From Fistulifera solaris (lineage: Eukaryota > Bacillariophyta > Bacillariophyceae > Naviculales > Stauroneidaceae), in NCBI GenBank assembly GCA_030295235.1, contig AP026124.1:1860001-1924000 (forward strand): 64,000 bases of DNA, given 5' to 3'. Below the pieces are notes generated by a model, which worked only from the letters and a program-made list of their open reading frames with translations, made no database searches and was not told where the DNA came from. A program made the translations under genes and the position numbers. Below are positions 1 through 10,105 of this stretch, in pieces. The first letter of the stretch is position 1. Each line of letters begins with the position of its first letter.

Positions 1-982
1 CGGATGGACAGCCGTCCGCGACCTCTGCATCCGAGACGCTGTATAAAATTTGCACGGACATGTTAACAGGCCCTCCTTCTTTCACAGGATAATTACCGAA
101 TGCCATCATTAAATCATTGGGGAGCGGCTTTAGTACTTCGTGCAAGGTAAAATTCCGATTTGATTGAGGAGAGGTGCAAATTCGATTAATTACAAGACCA
201 TAGGTTCCATAGGGCGACTGACACTGACGGGACACATCCGTTTCACCGTCCTGGTGATCCAACAAACAGATGACAGTCCGCCGAAAGTACCCTTTCATAT
301 GCGGATGGGCCACTAGGAAGGTCCCGGGTTTCAGATAGGCACGTGGTGTAAGCGGTAATGGATGTACGTGTTTGGCAGCTTGGTGGGGGTGTCGCTGTAT
401 CATGCCTTTTCGCAGTCGTTCGGCCCATGAGATTTTTTTATTCATTTCTCGCAAGGCAAGAAACGCAACCTCACATCTCGTCTCTTCACTGTACATACTG
501 GATGCAGCAACACTTCCCTCATTCGTGTGATCCCTGCCTTTTACCGAAGTGCAGCGAAATTCTCGACGAATAAGATCGCGTAGCTGAATTCCACTGTCAC
601 ATTGCGAAGGGAATTGCATTTGTCGGATACCAAGTGTTCCCTTGCCGGAGATGAACTCCCGGAGAAGGCGGCGAAACAACTGATGATGTTCAGGAATAGG
701 ATCTTCATCTTCCGTGTCACTATCAGTGATTGGTGGATTGCGGAGAACTTCATCCCATTCGTCATCTTCGAATCCAGTTCTGTGAACTAAACAACGAAGT
801 GTTGTGGAAGCAACAGATTTATCATCAAAAGCTTTCGAGCTCTCGAGAAGCGAGCGATATAAGCGTCGATTAATGAGACGCTTGGCAAGCGATGCCATGG
901 AGGTAAAGGTATTTGCAAGTAGCGCTTCGACAGCAACTCGGCCTTGCAAAAGTGCGAGGGGTTGCTTGTTTGTGAACATCAT
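1..982 (-). CDS. AlgH/UPF0301 (DUF179) family protein, 3' end outside the window
   Basis: A single reading frame is open from the ATG at 982 down to the window edge, about 327 codons without a stop. The C-terminal third carries the AlgH/DUF179 signature: a start like LKPGTFLVAHPHMKGYF, then RRTVICLLDHQDG, then YGLVINRI and, near the edge, the glycine motif KEGGPVNMSVQ. In bacteria the domain occupies almost the whole of a roughly 190-residue protein of unclear function, and plant homologues are plastid-linked. Here about 215 residues precede the domain, including an acidic stretch (TDSDTEDEDP). The start is the only upstream Met pair (982 and 979); further upstream the frame stays open but has no Met before a stop. 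The domain call rests on motif recognition and the biochemical role is unknown. Confidence 0.8.
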   Translation of the reverse strand, partial: MMFTNKQPLALLQGRVAVEALLANTFTSMASLAKRLINRRLYRSLLESSKAFDDKSVASTTLRCLVHRTGFEDDEWDEVLRNPPITDSDTEDEDPIPEHHQLFRRLLREFISGKGTLGIRQMQFPSQCDSGIQLRDLIRREFRCTSVKGRDHTNEGSVAASSMYSEETRCEVAFLALREMNKKISWAERLRKGMIQRHPHQAAKHVHPLPLTPRAYLKPGTFLVAHPHMKGYFRRTVICLLDHQDGETDVSRQCQSPYGTYGLVINRICTSPQSNRNFTLHEVLKPLPNDLMMAFGNYPVKEGGPVNMSVQILYSVSDAEVADGCPS

Positions 983-1796
983 GGTCGTTATTTCATGCCG
1001 AAAAATCTTACCGGTACTAAATAAGTGGTTTGTGTTAAGGACTTTGTGTCCCTGTCCGTGTTCCGTGTCCCGCGAATGTTTCCCACCATGAGCCAGTGTA
1101 CTGTTTCTTTTATACTGAAACGGCTCGGCTCACGTCAGTACGGTACTCAAAGGGCAAGGAGACCCTAGTAAAAAAATAGCAGCTCCAACAGAAATCATTA
1201 TTATTTATTCACAGCGCACAGCAAAGGGCACAGGAGATCGTCAACGACCGACGACGACCCTCCGCTCAATTTTTCACCGCATTCGACCCAATGGCGAATT
1301 GATTCCTTTGAGAGCGTCTCTCTCTATCCAACACCGACGAAATAAAACACACCCGACAAACACAGAGAGGCCAGTCGTTCACGAAAAATTGCATTGGCTG
1401 TGTTCTGTTTTCGAACGGGAGAAAATCGGATAGAAGGGATTGTATTGTGGAGCTCAGTAATTGGCAATCGATCATCGTACTTTACGAGCCCAGTTTCTTA
1501 AAAGGCACGACAAGTGGTAGCTTATCGGTTATTTTGCTGAGAAAAGCCTATAAACTTACGGGGATATTCTTTTCTGAGCGTTTTGTCGAAACATCGAACG
1601 GTCTTTTGACATTTTCCTATCATATCCAACAATTGCTATCATCTATCACATATGGTATTGGAATCATCATCTTGAGGCGGTGCATCTGGGTTTCTATTCG
1701 AGAGCAAGATTGTCTCCTTTTTGACGCCTAAATCAAAAAGATAACGACGGGAACACACTATTATATAGTTTCTTTTCTGTAAAAGCCACACTCATC
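983..1796. other. Intergenic region between divergent genes
   Basis: This 0.8 kb separates the AlgH-like gene (-) from the TAF10-like gene (+) and should hold both promoters. Short open frames here show no recognisable protein similarity. I see no repeats, tRNA or snRNA. Confidence 0.6.
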
Positions 1797-2942
1797 ATGA
1801 GTGAGCGCATGATCGAACTCCAGCGCGCTCGCTTACTAGCAAGCAAAGGGGCTGCGAATAGTGCAGCTGTATCTTCCGGCGCAGCAGGAACAAATGGATC
1901 GCAAATAATATCACCAGTATCTGGTGCTCCTGCTATGGGGTCTGAAAGCGTAGCGAGCCACCAGACACCGCAGGAAGCTGCCCTTGCCGCCATGCGAACA
2001 GAAGACATGCATATGCAAATATTTTTGCACAAATTACAAGACCGCAATGACGCCAAAGCTCAGTCAACTTCGGGACCTACGGTTCCTGTCGTTCTTTCTC
2101 GACGCATGCTGCAAAGACAGGGAGTTGGATATTTGGACGAAACAGTTGCTGCCCTAGTATCGGGGGCCGCCGATCGATTTTTGGGGTCAGTTCTTCAACA
2201 GGCCATGGTATGTCGTGGTCAGCGTTTAAAAGGCGCCGAAATGGCCAAAGAAGCCCGAAATCGTCGCAAGCGACACATTGCTCAATACGACGCCGACACG
2301 GCAGAGCGAAGGCGGCGGAAACAAGAAAGGGAAGAACAACGGGAAAAAAGACAATCTAGCGGCAATAAGTGCTGCTGAGGCGCTCAAAAAGGGTCGAAAC
2401 GTACCGACAATCTTGAAAGTCCATCTAAATCGAAGAAGAAAAAACAAGTCGAACTATCGAAGAATGGTAATGGCGCTAAACTGAAAAATGATAATACAGC
2501 ATCCGATGGAGATGATGAGTCCTACGACTCAATAGACGAAGAAGAGGATTATTACCGAGACACTTATGGTGATGCCTCTTTCGGAGAGAGTCAAGACGTC
2601 GAAGAAGACGAAGATGACACGCTAATACTCCGTGATCTTTCTCGTCCGCTGGAAGCTTGGGGATTTAGCCTTGACGGTAAGGCAGGAATGGAACCATTGG
2701 CAGCTGACGAAAGTGATGAAGATGACGATAATTCTGAAAGTGCAGAAGATGTAGACGAGGGAAACGAAAGCAACGACGATGACGAGAGCGACGAAGATAT
2801 GAATGTCGACAGTGAGACCAAGAAATCGACACAAAAAGCATCGAATGCTGCAAAATCTCCTGATACGGAAAAGGGCTCTCGCAAAACTGCCGCTTCGCCT
2901 AAGCCGCAATCAAGGGCTCCAACCCCGGTGAAATTAAATTGA
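1797..2942 (+). CDS. TAF10: TAF10-like histone-fold subunit (TFIID/SAGA), interrupted by an in-frame TGA
   Basis: The frame starting at ATG 1797 encodes a low-complexity N-terminus, then a histone-fold-like segment (LSRRMLQRQGVGYLDET, ALVSGAADRFLGSVLQQA) resembling the first helices of TAF10. A TGA lies at 2376-2378. The same frame then stays open to a stop at 2940-2942, with basic and acidic linkers and a segment (DTLILRDLSRPLEAWGF, from 2619) resembling the last TAF10 helix (LTMEDLTPALSEYGI in animals). Insertions in this loop occur in yeast Taf10. Two explanations fit: a real stop or spliced segment, or two compensating homopolymer errors, one extra A in 2344-2349 and one missing A in 2386-2390. 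Those errors would replace the stop region with DNLAAISAAEALKKG. Expected role: RNA polymerase II pre-initiation and histone acetylation complexes. The family call is moderately sure. Confidence 0.55.
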
Positions 2943-3057
2943 ATTGTCGTGTCTTCTGTAGCTAAATATCGTATTCAAATGAAGGTTTATAAGTCTTTGG
3001 TTTCATTTGGCATCAACAGACTGTATAGATTAATTAATCACGCAAGTACGAAAGATT

Positions 3058-4630
3058 TCATCTTCGGCGTCCATTTTCGTCCCAGGATCGCTTACGAGAG
3101 TAATCCTCCCTTCCGCCCCATTGTTGCGTGTGCCCGCCCCGACCTCCACGCCCTCCATACTGATCAACGTTACCTCTTCCTCCGCGTCCTCCGTACTGAT
3201 CAGCGCCACCTCTTCCTCCACGTCCTCCGTGCAAATCGGAAGCTCGACCCCGTCCGCCTCCGCGCCTGTACCCTGGATCATGTTGTTCGTAACCGTACGC
3301 GTGCTGTACAGGAGGGAACTCAGGAGGATAACTGTTGCCCTGGTCACGATGACGATGACTGCGACTGCCCCCAGGTGCTTCGCCGTGATGATGGCCATAG
3401 TAGCTTGCATCGTTTCTACCATGTCCGTAATGCGCATTCGCGTCGCTATTGTTGTAGGCACTGTCACCATAGTCCGAAGTTCGCTCATCAGCGGGCCTAT
3501 GGTACGAATGGTAGGCAGGCTCTGAGGCCCTTTCGTCGGCTTCTTCCTCATTCTGCAGCTTATGTTCTGATTGATGTACAGCGAAAGAGTCATCTTGCTG
3601 CTCTTGCTGTGCAATTAATTTCGCCAACACAGAATCAGGCGCCGCCCCTGCCCCCAAGCACCACCGATGTCGGAAGGTAGATCGATATCAAGGTGATCAT
3701 CGCGTTTGGCAGTCAACGGTTGTTCATTCTCCATGATGATGCTTTCGGGACGTTCAGGTCCCATGCTAGTCATGGCAGCAGCGTCTAGATTCCTATCCGT
3801 ATCCCCGTCAATGTTGTTGTCCCCGTTCCCATCTCCTTCTTCCCCAGATGTAATATCTTTCGCTTGCGTTGAAGGTTCTCTTGGCGTGACGGGCACCAAC
3901 GTTGGGTCAGGTTTGCGTTTTTGTCGACGAGCATCGATGAGTTCCTGACGTATGATAAGTTGCTGCTCAGAATACTCTAACCATTCCTCTTCTGTCAAGC
4001 CATAATTGAAAAAGTCTGAAACATCACCGTTCCCACGAAGCCACGGTTTGTCTTCAATTTGATCGAAGCGAATATCAAAAGCCGTCCTTTTCGAAAACAA
4101 CATAGCATCTCTCCCAGCATTCTCTTCACTTTCCCGTCGCCTGGCTAATTCCTTTGCTTCCTCGAGCTTCCGCTGCTTTTCTTGCAATAACCGAGCAGCA
4201 CGTTCTGCTGGATCTAATTTGGCCAACTCTTCTTCCTCCAACTGTCGCTTCTGCTCAGGAGTCAGGGTGTTTCCTGTCTCGTCTGTCTCTTCAACAGCTC
4301 GCGTCCACTGTCGCTTTGGTTGCACTAAAGGCTGATGCAAACCTCTCCGCATCATTCCCATTCGAGATCCTGTGAGTATGACTTCAATCTTGTTTCCTTC
4401 AGGATCTTCATCCCCACTTTCCGATCCATCCGAAACGTAAATATCCTCTTGAATTATCTCGCCTGAATGAGATGTCACGGCATATCCCGAGCTCTGCTGC
4501 TGTTTACTATCTCCTTCATCCGTTTTGATGTCATCCTTTTGGTGAAATCTTCGTTGCTGCTCTCCGCATAAGCAGTCGCGACATCTTCTTCAGGATCATC
4601 GGACGCGGTTTTTCTTTTCTTTCGGCCCAT
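3058..4630 (-). CDS. FIP1: FIP1-like pre-mRNA 3'-end processing factor
   Basis: The Fip1 domain is clear (FDIRFDQIEDKPWLRG, then SDFFNYGLTEEEWLEYSEQQ), preceded by an acidic region and a charged coiled segment (EQKRQLEEEELAKL). The C-terminus is a low-complexity RGG tail with repeats of the YGGRGGRG type, ending RKRSWDENGRRR. Fip1 tethers poly(A) polymerase to CPSF and RNA; RGG or RD tails are usual. The gene is read from ATG 4630 (MGRKKRKTASDD), which supplies an acidic, lysine-rich start. Two one-base breaks must be bridged: a missing base in the T run 4537-4540 and one in the C run 3651-3655. Each restores the frame precisely. A 17-base GT-AG segment at the second site is too short to be an intron. 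The gene converges on the TAF10-like gene, stops 115 bp apart. Confidence 0.85.
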
Positions 4631-5131
4631 TGCTAATCTTTACGTCTACAAGAGTTTTGTCTAGTTTTATCAAATGAAAGCGACAAGACTGAACACACTC
4701 GCAAGGTTCTATACTAATAGATGATTAAAACTCAATCATCATCAATCGCAGATAATCGTATCAATCACCGTCTCGCGTCTCGCCTCTGCAAGTCGGAGCA
4801 GCGAATTCACATGCGGAGGAGAAAAATAAGGCGGTACCAAGTCTATCTCGAACCTCAATGCTGGATGGAGGGCTTTTCAAACGGTCATTTAACGTCTTTG
4901 CTTTAAATATCATATTTAATGTAGGAGGAAATCAACAGTCAAAAGAACGCGAATAAGAAGTTTTAGTCGCAGCATGTCACCAAATGGCCGGCGCGCGTAC
5001 GGCGAAAAATCAAATGCATGCATGCAAAAGCAGCCTCTACCATCTACACATTCCTCTCTCATCAATGCTATCAGAAAGCTCTTGCATCCAAATACTTGTG
5101 TCAAAAGTACCGTATAAACGTTAATCGAAAC
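4631..5131. other. Intergenic region, FIP1 to PLAC8-like gene
   Basis: A divergent promoter region of about 0.5 kb. The frame of the downstream gene is open from 5018, so a longer N-terminus is formally possible, but nothing in it looks conserved. No repeats were seen. Confidence 0.5.
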
Positions 5132-6019
5132 ATGACTTTAGAGGATGAGACAACTGTTCGAGTTATAGCACCAGCTACGCTCGAGGAGGGATATCAATTC
5201 GACGTTTTGGTATACGGAAAACCTTACACCATTACCGTACCTGTAGGCGGTGTTTACGAAGGCGAAGAGTTTGAAGTTCCTTACGACAAAGACAACATCG
5301 TCACTGACGGATATGATGATGAATATACTCGTGAAGGAGGGACCCTCCCAGCTCATTCGTCAAGCCAGGACGTCGAGGAAGGGGAAGAACACGAGAACGG
5401 ACAAAAAAAAGACAGTCTTGGAGATGCGTCCATTCCACGACGAGATGCTTTGGGGGCACCACTTGGACGTTGGCGCTATAGGGTGTGTGCCTGCTGTGAT
5501 GTTCTCACCCAAGCTACTTTTTGGATGGCCTTTTGCTGTACACCCGTGTTACTAGCCCAACTCTTAACGCGTTTGCAACTGAATTGGAACGGCCAGGCTG
5601 CGAGATCAGCCGCTGAGGCAAGCCTCACTTTCAATCGAATAGTTCTGAGCTTTGTGGCAGTTTTGGTCTTTGGTCAGTTTACTCCAGGGATAAGTCCGAT
5701 CATCGTCTTTGCCTATCTATTTTTGCTTCTCGTTTTCGTCGGCAGCAACCTAAGAAAGACGATGAGAAAGAGATACGAAATCAAAACAGCAACAAACTTG
5801 AAATGCTGCTGCTTTTGTATGAAAGAAGAGTCATTCACGGTCGAGGACGCAGTGTGCATGAGTGTTTGTGGATGCTGTTCCCTCGTTCAGATGGCTCGAC
5901 ATACCCACGATGACAAGGAATACCCAGGGTTCTGTTGCACGACCACTGGCCTCGAACTAGATGCTCCAGCTGTTCCGATTCTATTTAAAGTCCAACCGCA
6001 AAAGAAGTACAGCATGTAA
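5132..6019 (+). CDS. PLAC8/cornifelin-like cysteine-rich membrane protein
   Basis: Encodes 295 residues from ATG 5132. The first 60 residues form a beta-rich segment (VRVIAPATLEEGYQFDV, VPVGGVYEGEEFEVPY), followed by an acidic Glu-rich linker. The PLAC8 region follows: a Cys-rich motif (VCACCDVLTQATFWMAFCC), two hydrophobic segments (around VLLAQLLTRL and IVLSFVAVLVFG to VFAYLFLLLVFVG) and a second cysteine cluster (LKCCCFC, CMSVCGCCSLVQMARH). PLAC8 proteins sit in membranes and have been linked to metal handling and cell-size control; the job here is unknown. An in-frame ATG at 5018 would add 38 residues. I prefer 5132 because the N-terminal domain begins right after it. No frameshift is needed. 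Confidence 0.8.
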   Translation: MTLEDETTVRVIAPATLEEGYQFDVLVYGKPYTITVPVGGVYEGEEFEVPYDKDNIVTDGYDDEYTREGGTLPAHSSSQDVEEGEEHENGQKKDSLGDASIPRRDALGAPLGRWRYRVCACCDVLTQATFWMAFCCTPVLLAQLLTRLQLNWNGQAARSAAEASLTFNRIVLSFVAVLVFGQFTPGISPIIVFAYLFLLLVFVGSNLRKTMRKRYEIKTATNLKCCCFCMKEESFTVEDAVCMSVCGCCSLVQMARHTHDDKEYPGFCCTTTGLELDAPAVPILFKVQPQKKYSM

Positions 6020-6240
6020 TACATTCGATTCGCCTCCTTCAAACAACGCTGCGCCACAAAAACAAGCCACCGATGGACACGCATCATGCCCATCACAGAA
6101 ATAAATGCTGATGACCGACTATCCACTCACTTTAATAAAAGTATCTTAAAATTATCTAGCTGCAAAGTGAAGCAGTAGTCCTTTCACCTTAAAGACAGAA
6201 CTTTGTGATATGGAGTCTTCAAGTGCACATAAATCTGAGT

Positions 6241-6812
6241 GTCTTCACGTTCACAGAACATCTCTGCAAGTGGTGTCTTCATGTGGTGTCTTCATGTTCA
6301 CAGAACATATGTGCATGTGGTGGTGGAACGTGTGTCTTCACGTCCACAGAAAATCAGTGGATGTGGTGTCTTCACGTCTTCACGTTCAAAGAAAATTTGT
6401 GAGTGAGGTAACTTTTCGTATACTGAATATCTGTGAATGCTCTCTTTCGTTACTAACAGAAATTCTGTGTGATGTTGTGTCTTCGCTTGCATAAATCATA
6501 GATGAGAATCTTTTCATGTTGTGTTTAACGTCCACAGAAAATATGTGGATGTCCGTGCATGTGGTGGTGTCTTGACTTGCACAGATCACAGAAAATCTGT
6601 GGAAGTTGTCTTCACGTACCTCTAGAAAATCTGCAGGTCTAGTTTTGTCATCTGCACAGGAAACCTGGTCATGCGGTGTAGGCAAGCATACAGAAAATCT
6701 GTGGATCAATGATATCCAAACAGACAGGAATTCTGTCTGTTGTTGTTCACTTCAACAGACAAATTGTGCATGTTGTGTTTTCATGTGCACAGAAAATCTC
6801 TGCATGTGGTAG
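6241..6812. repeat. Array of imperfect palindromic repeats, family A (about 13 cores)
   Basis: About thirteen short palindromic cores are spaced roughly 30-75 bp apart: near 6252, 6299, 6344, 6387, 6423, 6455, 6532, 6587, 6622, 6690, 6720, 6755 and 6788. The best is CCACAGAAAATCTGTGG, two 7-base arms around AAA. The copy at 6720-6740 has 8-base arms (ACAGACAG and CTGTCTGT). Several cores are preceded by GTGTCTTCACGT and followed by ATGTGGTG. The copies are divergent, so this is an old or drifting array. It lies between the PLAC8-like gene and the EXS transporter gene. The same unit recurs in inverse orientation at 36.8-37.15 kb. Confidence 0.85.
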
Positions 6813-7280
6813 CTTTACGTGGAATGAATACTAAGTACGAAGTAAGCTTTAGACTCAAGTGATTCATTCCCCGTCATTCGTCATACCAACAAGTGCACTT
6901 CAAAAAAAAATTTCAGTAATGGTACGACATTTACAATTTTTTGTGGCAGTTGAATTTCTCTCTGCGCTAAAGAGTGCAAGCAGGCACCGACCCGCGGAGT
7001 GCACGCTCAAAACCACGGAGGGAGCAAAAAAGGACGAAAGCCTCGACGAAACGGACGAAAGTTACTTGTTGCTGATGACCGCAAGGTTACTGTTAAAAGA
7101 CTATAAAGTTTGACAATCAAGCAAGATCAGTCTCCCTTTCTTCTCTTGAGCAGCCTACCCCTGAAAGTCCGATTGTGTACGCTTTATTAGGGGAAACAAC
7201 GGAGCAAACCGAAGAGTTACGTGGATACTTTCCAATAGATCCTCTTTCTTTTCAGTTTCGAAGAATCATCGCCGTGCAAG
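6813..7280. other. Region upstream of the EXS transporter gene
   Basis: About 0.47 kb lie between the repeat array and the EXS start codon. An open frame at 6859-7113 shows no recognisable domain and its composition is not convincing, so no gene is called. Confidence 0.5.
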
Positions 7281-9397
7281 ATGGATTTCTCTGTTGTGGC
7301 AGCAGTCGGCTCGTTTTTTATGTCAGAGCGTGTCCTAAAGCCTAAGGCGACAGTTTTGGTTCTTCTGGGATGCGTACTGACGTATGACTTGACAACAAAG
7401 ACTCACGACGTGGCCAGTTTGCGAGTCTACCGAGGTAAGTAGACTGTTGGCAGCATTGATTTTATGGCAAGAGGCGCGAGCTAATTCAGTTTGATGACGA
7501 AAGGACCGGCACTGCTGGCCTTCACCTTGATGATGGTTGCCTTTTCTTTGCGGACTTGGAGGCGAAATGGAGTTGCTTGTGATGAGTTATTATTTTTGCC
7601 GGGCACGTGGTATGCAGAATCACAAAGAGCTAGCAATGAGGTGCCTTCGGCGGAAGGTGATCTAGCAGGTGGACCAGCATGGAACTTGGATTCGGCTGAG
7701 CCTATCATGGAAATGACAAATCAGGTTACAAGTACGAGTCGCCATCGTGCCCGCTCACTGTCACGCGATAGCTCCCTTTCTTCGATTAGAGAATTTGCAA
7801 AAGCTGGGACGACGAGGAAAACTCCCCAGAAAACGACCTTGAGCGCGTTCCACTAAGTGTTAATGAACAAGATATAAGGAGAACGGGAAGTAATGTTACG
7901 GTGGCAAGGAGTCCGGAGGGTTCCAATGAAATCGTGCACCCACCAGATGCTGTAGATCGTTTTCGCGAGAATCACCCAAGGATCACAGGTCTTGGAAGTT
8001 TCTTCTTTTTCGCAACTCGACAACTAGCACACAAAGTGCGGCGTACGCCCCTTCTGGCCCTTCGGTGGTCGGTGCTGCCCTTGATCTCTCAATGCCAATT
8101 TTGTTCAATTTTCATCTGTTCATTGAAGCTTTCAACCATTACGACAATCACGGTGGACCCGAAACACCAGCAAAAATACTTCCTTTGATTTTTCTAAGTG
8201 TCTTGCTGGTACGGACAACCATACCACCGGGACGTCGAGGTCGATTTTGGGGAACAATGATGTTCGTTTTCATGGCGCCACTTCACGCCAGCCAGTTTCG
8301 TGACTCCTATTTGGGCGACGTGGTGACATCTCTAGTGCGCCCATTACAGGACGTAATGTTTGCCTTGGCTTATTACGTCACAGTCGTTTATGGAAGCTTG
8401 TCGGGGGACTATGGATTGTCGGACAGCGGCAGAATCCTCGGGTCGAGTCGCATTCTACATAATGTGGTGTTGCCCTCTTGTTCTCTTCTGCCTCTATGGT
8501 GGAAGTTTTTGCAAACACTGCGGGAATGCTACGATACAGAGAAGCGCTGGCCTCATTTGGGAAATGCTTTTAAATATTTGTCGGCAGCGTTAGTGATAAT
8601 GTATGGAATGACCCATCCCGAGGAACGATGGGGTCCGCAATGGATTTGTGCATTCATAGCTGCGTTGGTCTATCAAATCTGGTGGGATACAATCATGGAT
8701 TGGGAGCTCTTCGTCGTAGTTCCACGACAAGAGGAGCATCTCGCAGAAAGCACCTGTTTCACGCGTATATCGTCAGTCAGACCCAACTCGTACTTTCTCT
8801 TGAATCTACAGCGTTACATCATTCAACCCACACGTGATATCATATGGCTTGCATTGAGCTATTTACCAAGTTGGAAGCAGATTCAGTTAAGGCCACAGAG
8901 ACTTTACAAGGGGGGAGGCATTTTATTGGAGAATCTTTGCATACAACTGTATTTTCCGAGCAGCATGGATGCTATGCTTCATTCCCTCATACCACCTCGA
9001 CGGAAGAAGTTTCAGCGCTGACACCCACACATATGTTGGAGTCCTATTACCAGTCATTGAAATTTTACGACGAACATTTTGGGGCTTTTTGCTCTTGGAA
9101 GTCAGGACAATTCAGATGACTAATTCCGCGGGAGCTTACAATTCTGTTGAATGCCGAGAAGATGCAGATGTATCCGTAGACTCAGATGACAACAGCAAGC
9201 ATGGAGCGCGACAGTTTCTTCCTTCGTGGCTTGGTAATCAGCAGCAGCTACACCAGGATGCTGCGACAATTTCGTCTAGGGTCAATATGAAAGATCTTTT
9301 TGAATTTGACGAAGCAACACGACACAAACTATTCCTTGCTGAGCTGTCGACATGGGCGCTTGCATTTATTGGATTGGGGCTATGGGTAACTACGTGA
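7281..9397 (+). CDS. EXS-domain (XPR1/SYG1/ERD1-like) membrane transporter without an SPX domain
   Basis: Exon 1 is 7281-7434; a 69-bp intron (7435-7503, GTAAGT...AAAG) joins VYR to GPALLAF. The protein is multi-spanning and shows EXS landmarks: WRRNGVACDELLFLPG, LLVRTTIPPGRRGRFWG, APLHASQFRDSYLGDV, FLQTLRECYDTEKRWPHLGN and YQIWWDTIMDWELF. Further on come FYWRIFAYNCIFRAAW and VIEILRRTFWGFLLLE. XPR1-type proteins export phosphate but normally carry an N-terminal SPX domain. None precedes the EXS part here, as in ERD1-type proteins. Three single-base breaks must be bridged: a missing A in 7799-7802, a missing T in 8006-8010 and an extra G in 8910-8915. A hydrophobic segment (WALAFIGLGLWV) ends the protein. 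Phosphate as substrate is inference. Confidence 0.85.
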
Positions 9398-10105
9398 GGG
9401 GGGCGGTTGTGGGAAACGACATTGAAACAGACGGCTTTCGGCAAAAGATAAACACTCAGCAAGACGCAATCTTTCGAACCAAACCACATGTGTCTCATGA
9501 TTACTTAAAATCATGCATATGGTCTTTTCCGTTCCTCTCTTTTTGACGCACCCTGGCAAATCGAGCTGTTTCGCATCTGTCCAAAGGTCTGAGTTTGACG
9601 GAGTGTCACTTAAGGCGTCCGACTAAATGGTACAAATTAGACAAAAGTAACAGCCAATGCCAACGATTCGTTGATTGATTAGTTAGCCAAAAGAAGTTCC
9701 CTAATCACGATGCAGTCATCTTCAACAGATTGTGCATGCTTCGTTTTTAACTTGTCCCCATAATTTGTACTGTTATTCTATTAGCCCATAGTGAACCCGA
9801 CCTTTCGCCCCGACTGCATTTCAGCCATGAATGCGAGTGTTTCGAGTCAGAATGCGAATTAAAGTCCTTTCGTTTTTGCTACATTTATCTTGACTTGCAT
9901 AATAACTATATACACGTCTCGATTCATGCTTCCATGCTGATGATCCTGTTTCCAATTTACTACCAGGTACCGGTACCAGTATCCAGTATGGCCTCAAAGT
10001 GTCCGCGACGTTTCACCACGACTGCATTTCAGTCATGAATCATGATGTTTCCGAGCCCGACACTCTCCAGGAGTCGGCTATCAGCATGCTGCATGCTGCA
10101 TTATT
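9398..10105. other. Intergenic region with two family-B palindromes and a GGTACC cluster
   Basis: No coding sequence is evident. It contains degenerate palindromes at 9811-9831 and 10017-10047 (core ACGACTGCATTTCAGTCATGA) and a self-complementary GGTACCGGTACC cluster at 9964-9979. All lie upstream of the gene starting at 10106. Confidence 0.6.

Noticed and set aside
2376-2378. Selenocysteine codon in the TAF10-like gene
   Set aside because: No redox motif or family precedent and no evident SECIS-type hairpin was recognised. Compensating homopolymer errors explain the stop better, given the pattern elsewhere.
3636-3655. A 17-base GT...AG intron in FIP1
   Set aside because: Far too short for spliceosomal removal; one missing base in the C run gives a clean frame.
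2949-3680. A 243-codon open frame on the + strand
   Set aside because: Antisense to the RGG tail and adjoining part of FIP1; it has no domain, and the FIP1 reading is well supported.
6241-6812. Possible CRISPR array
   Set aside because: Repeats are short, degenerate palindromes with unequal and partly repeated spacers, in a eukaryotic genome, and there are no cas genes.
6205-6812. Open frames on both strands through the palindromic array
   Set aside because: Their translations merely reflect the repeated DNA; no stable frame is kept across units.
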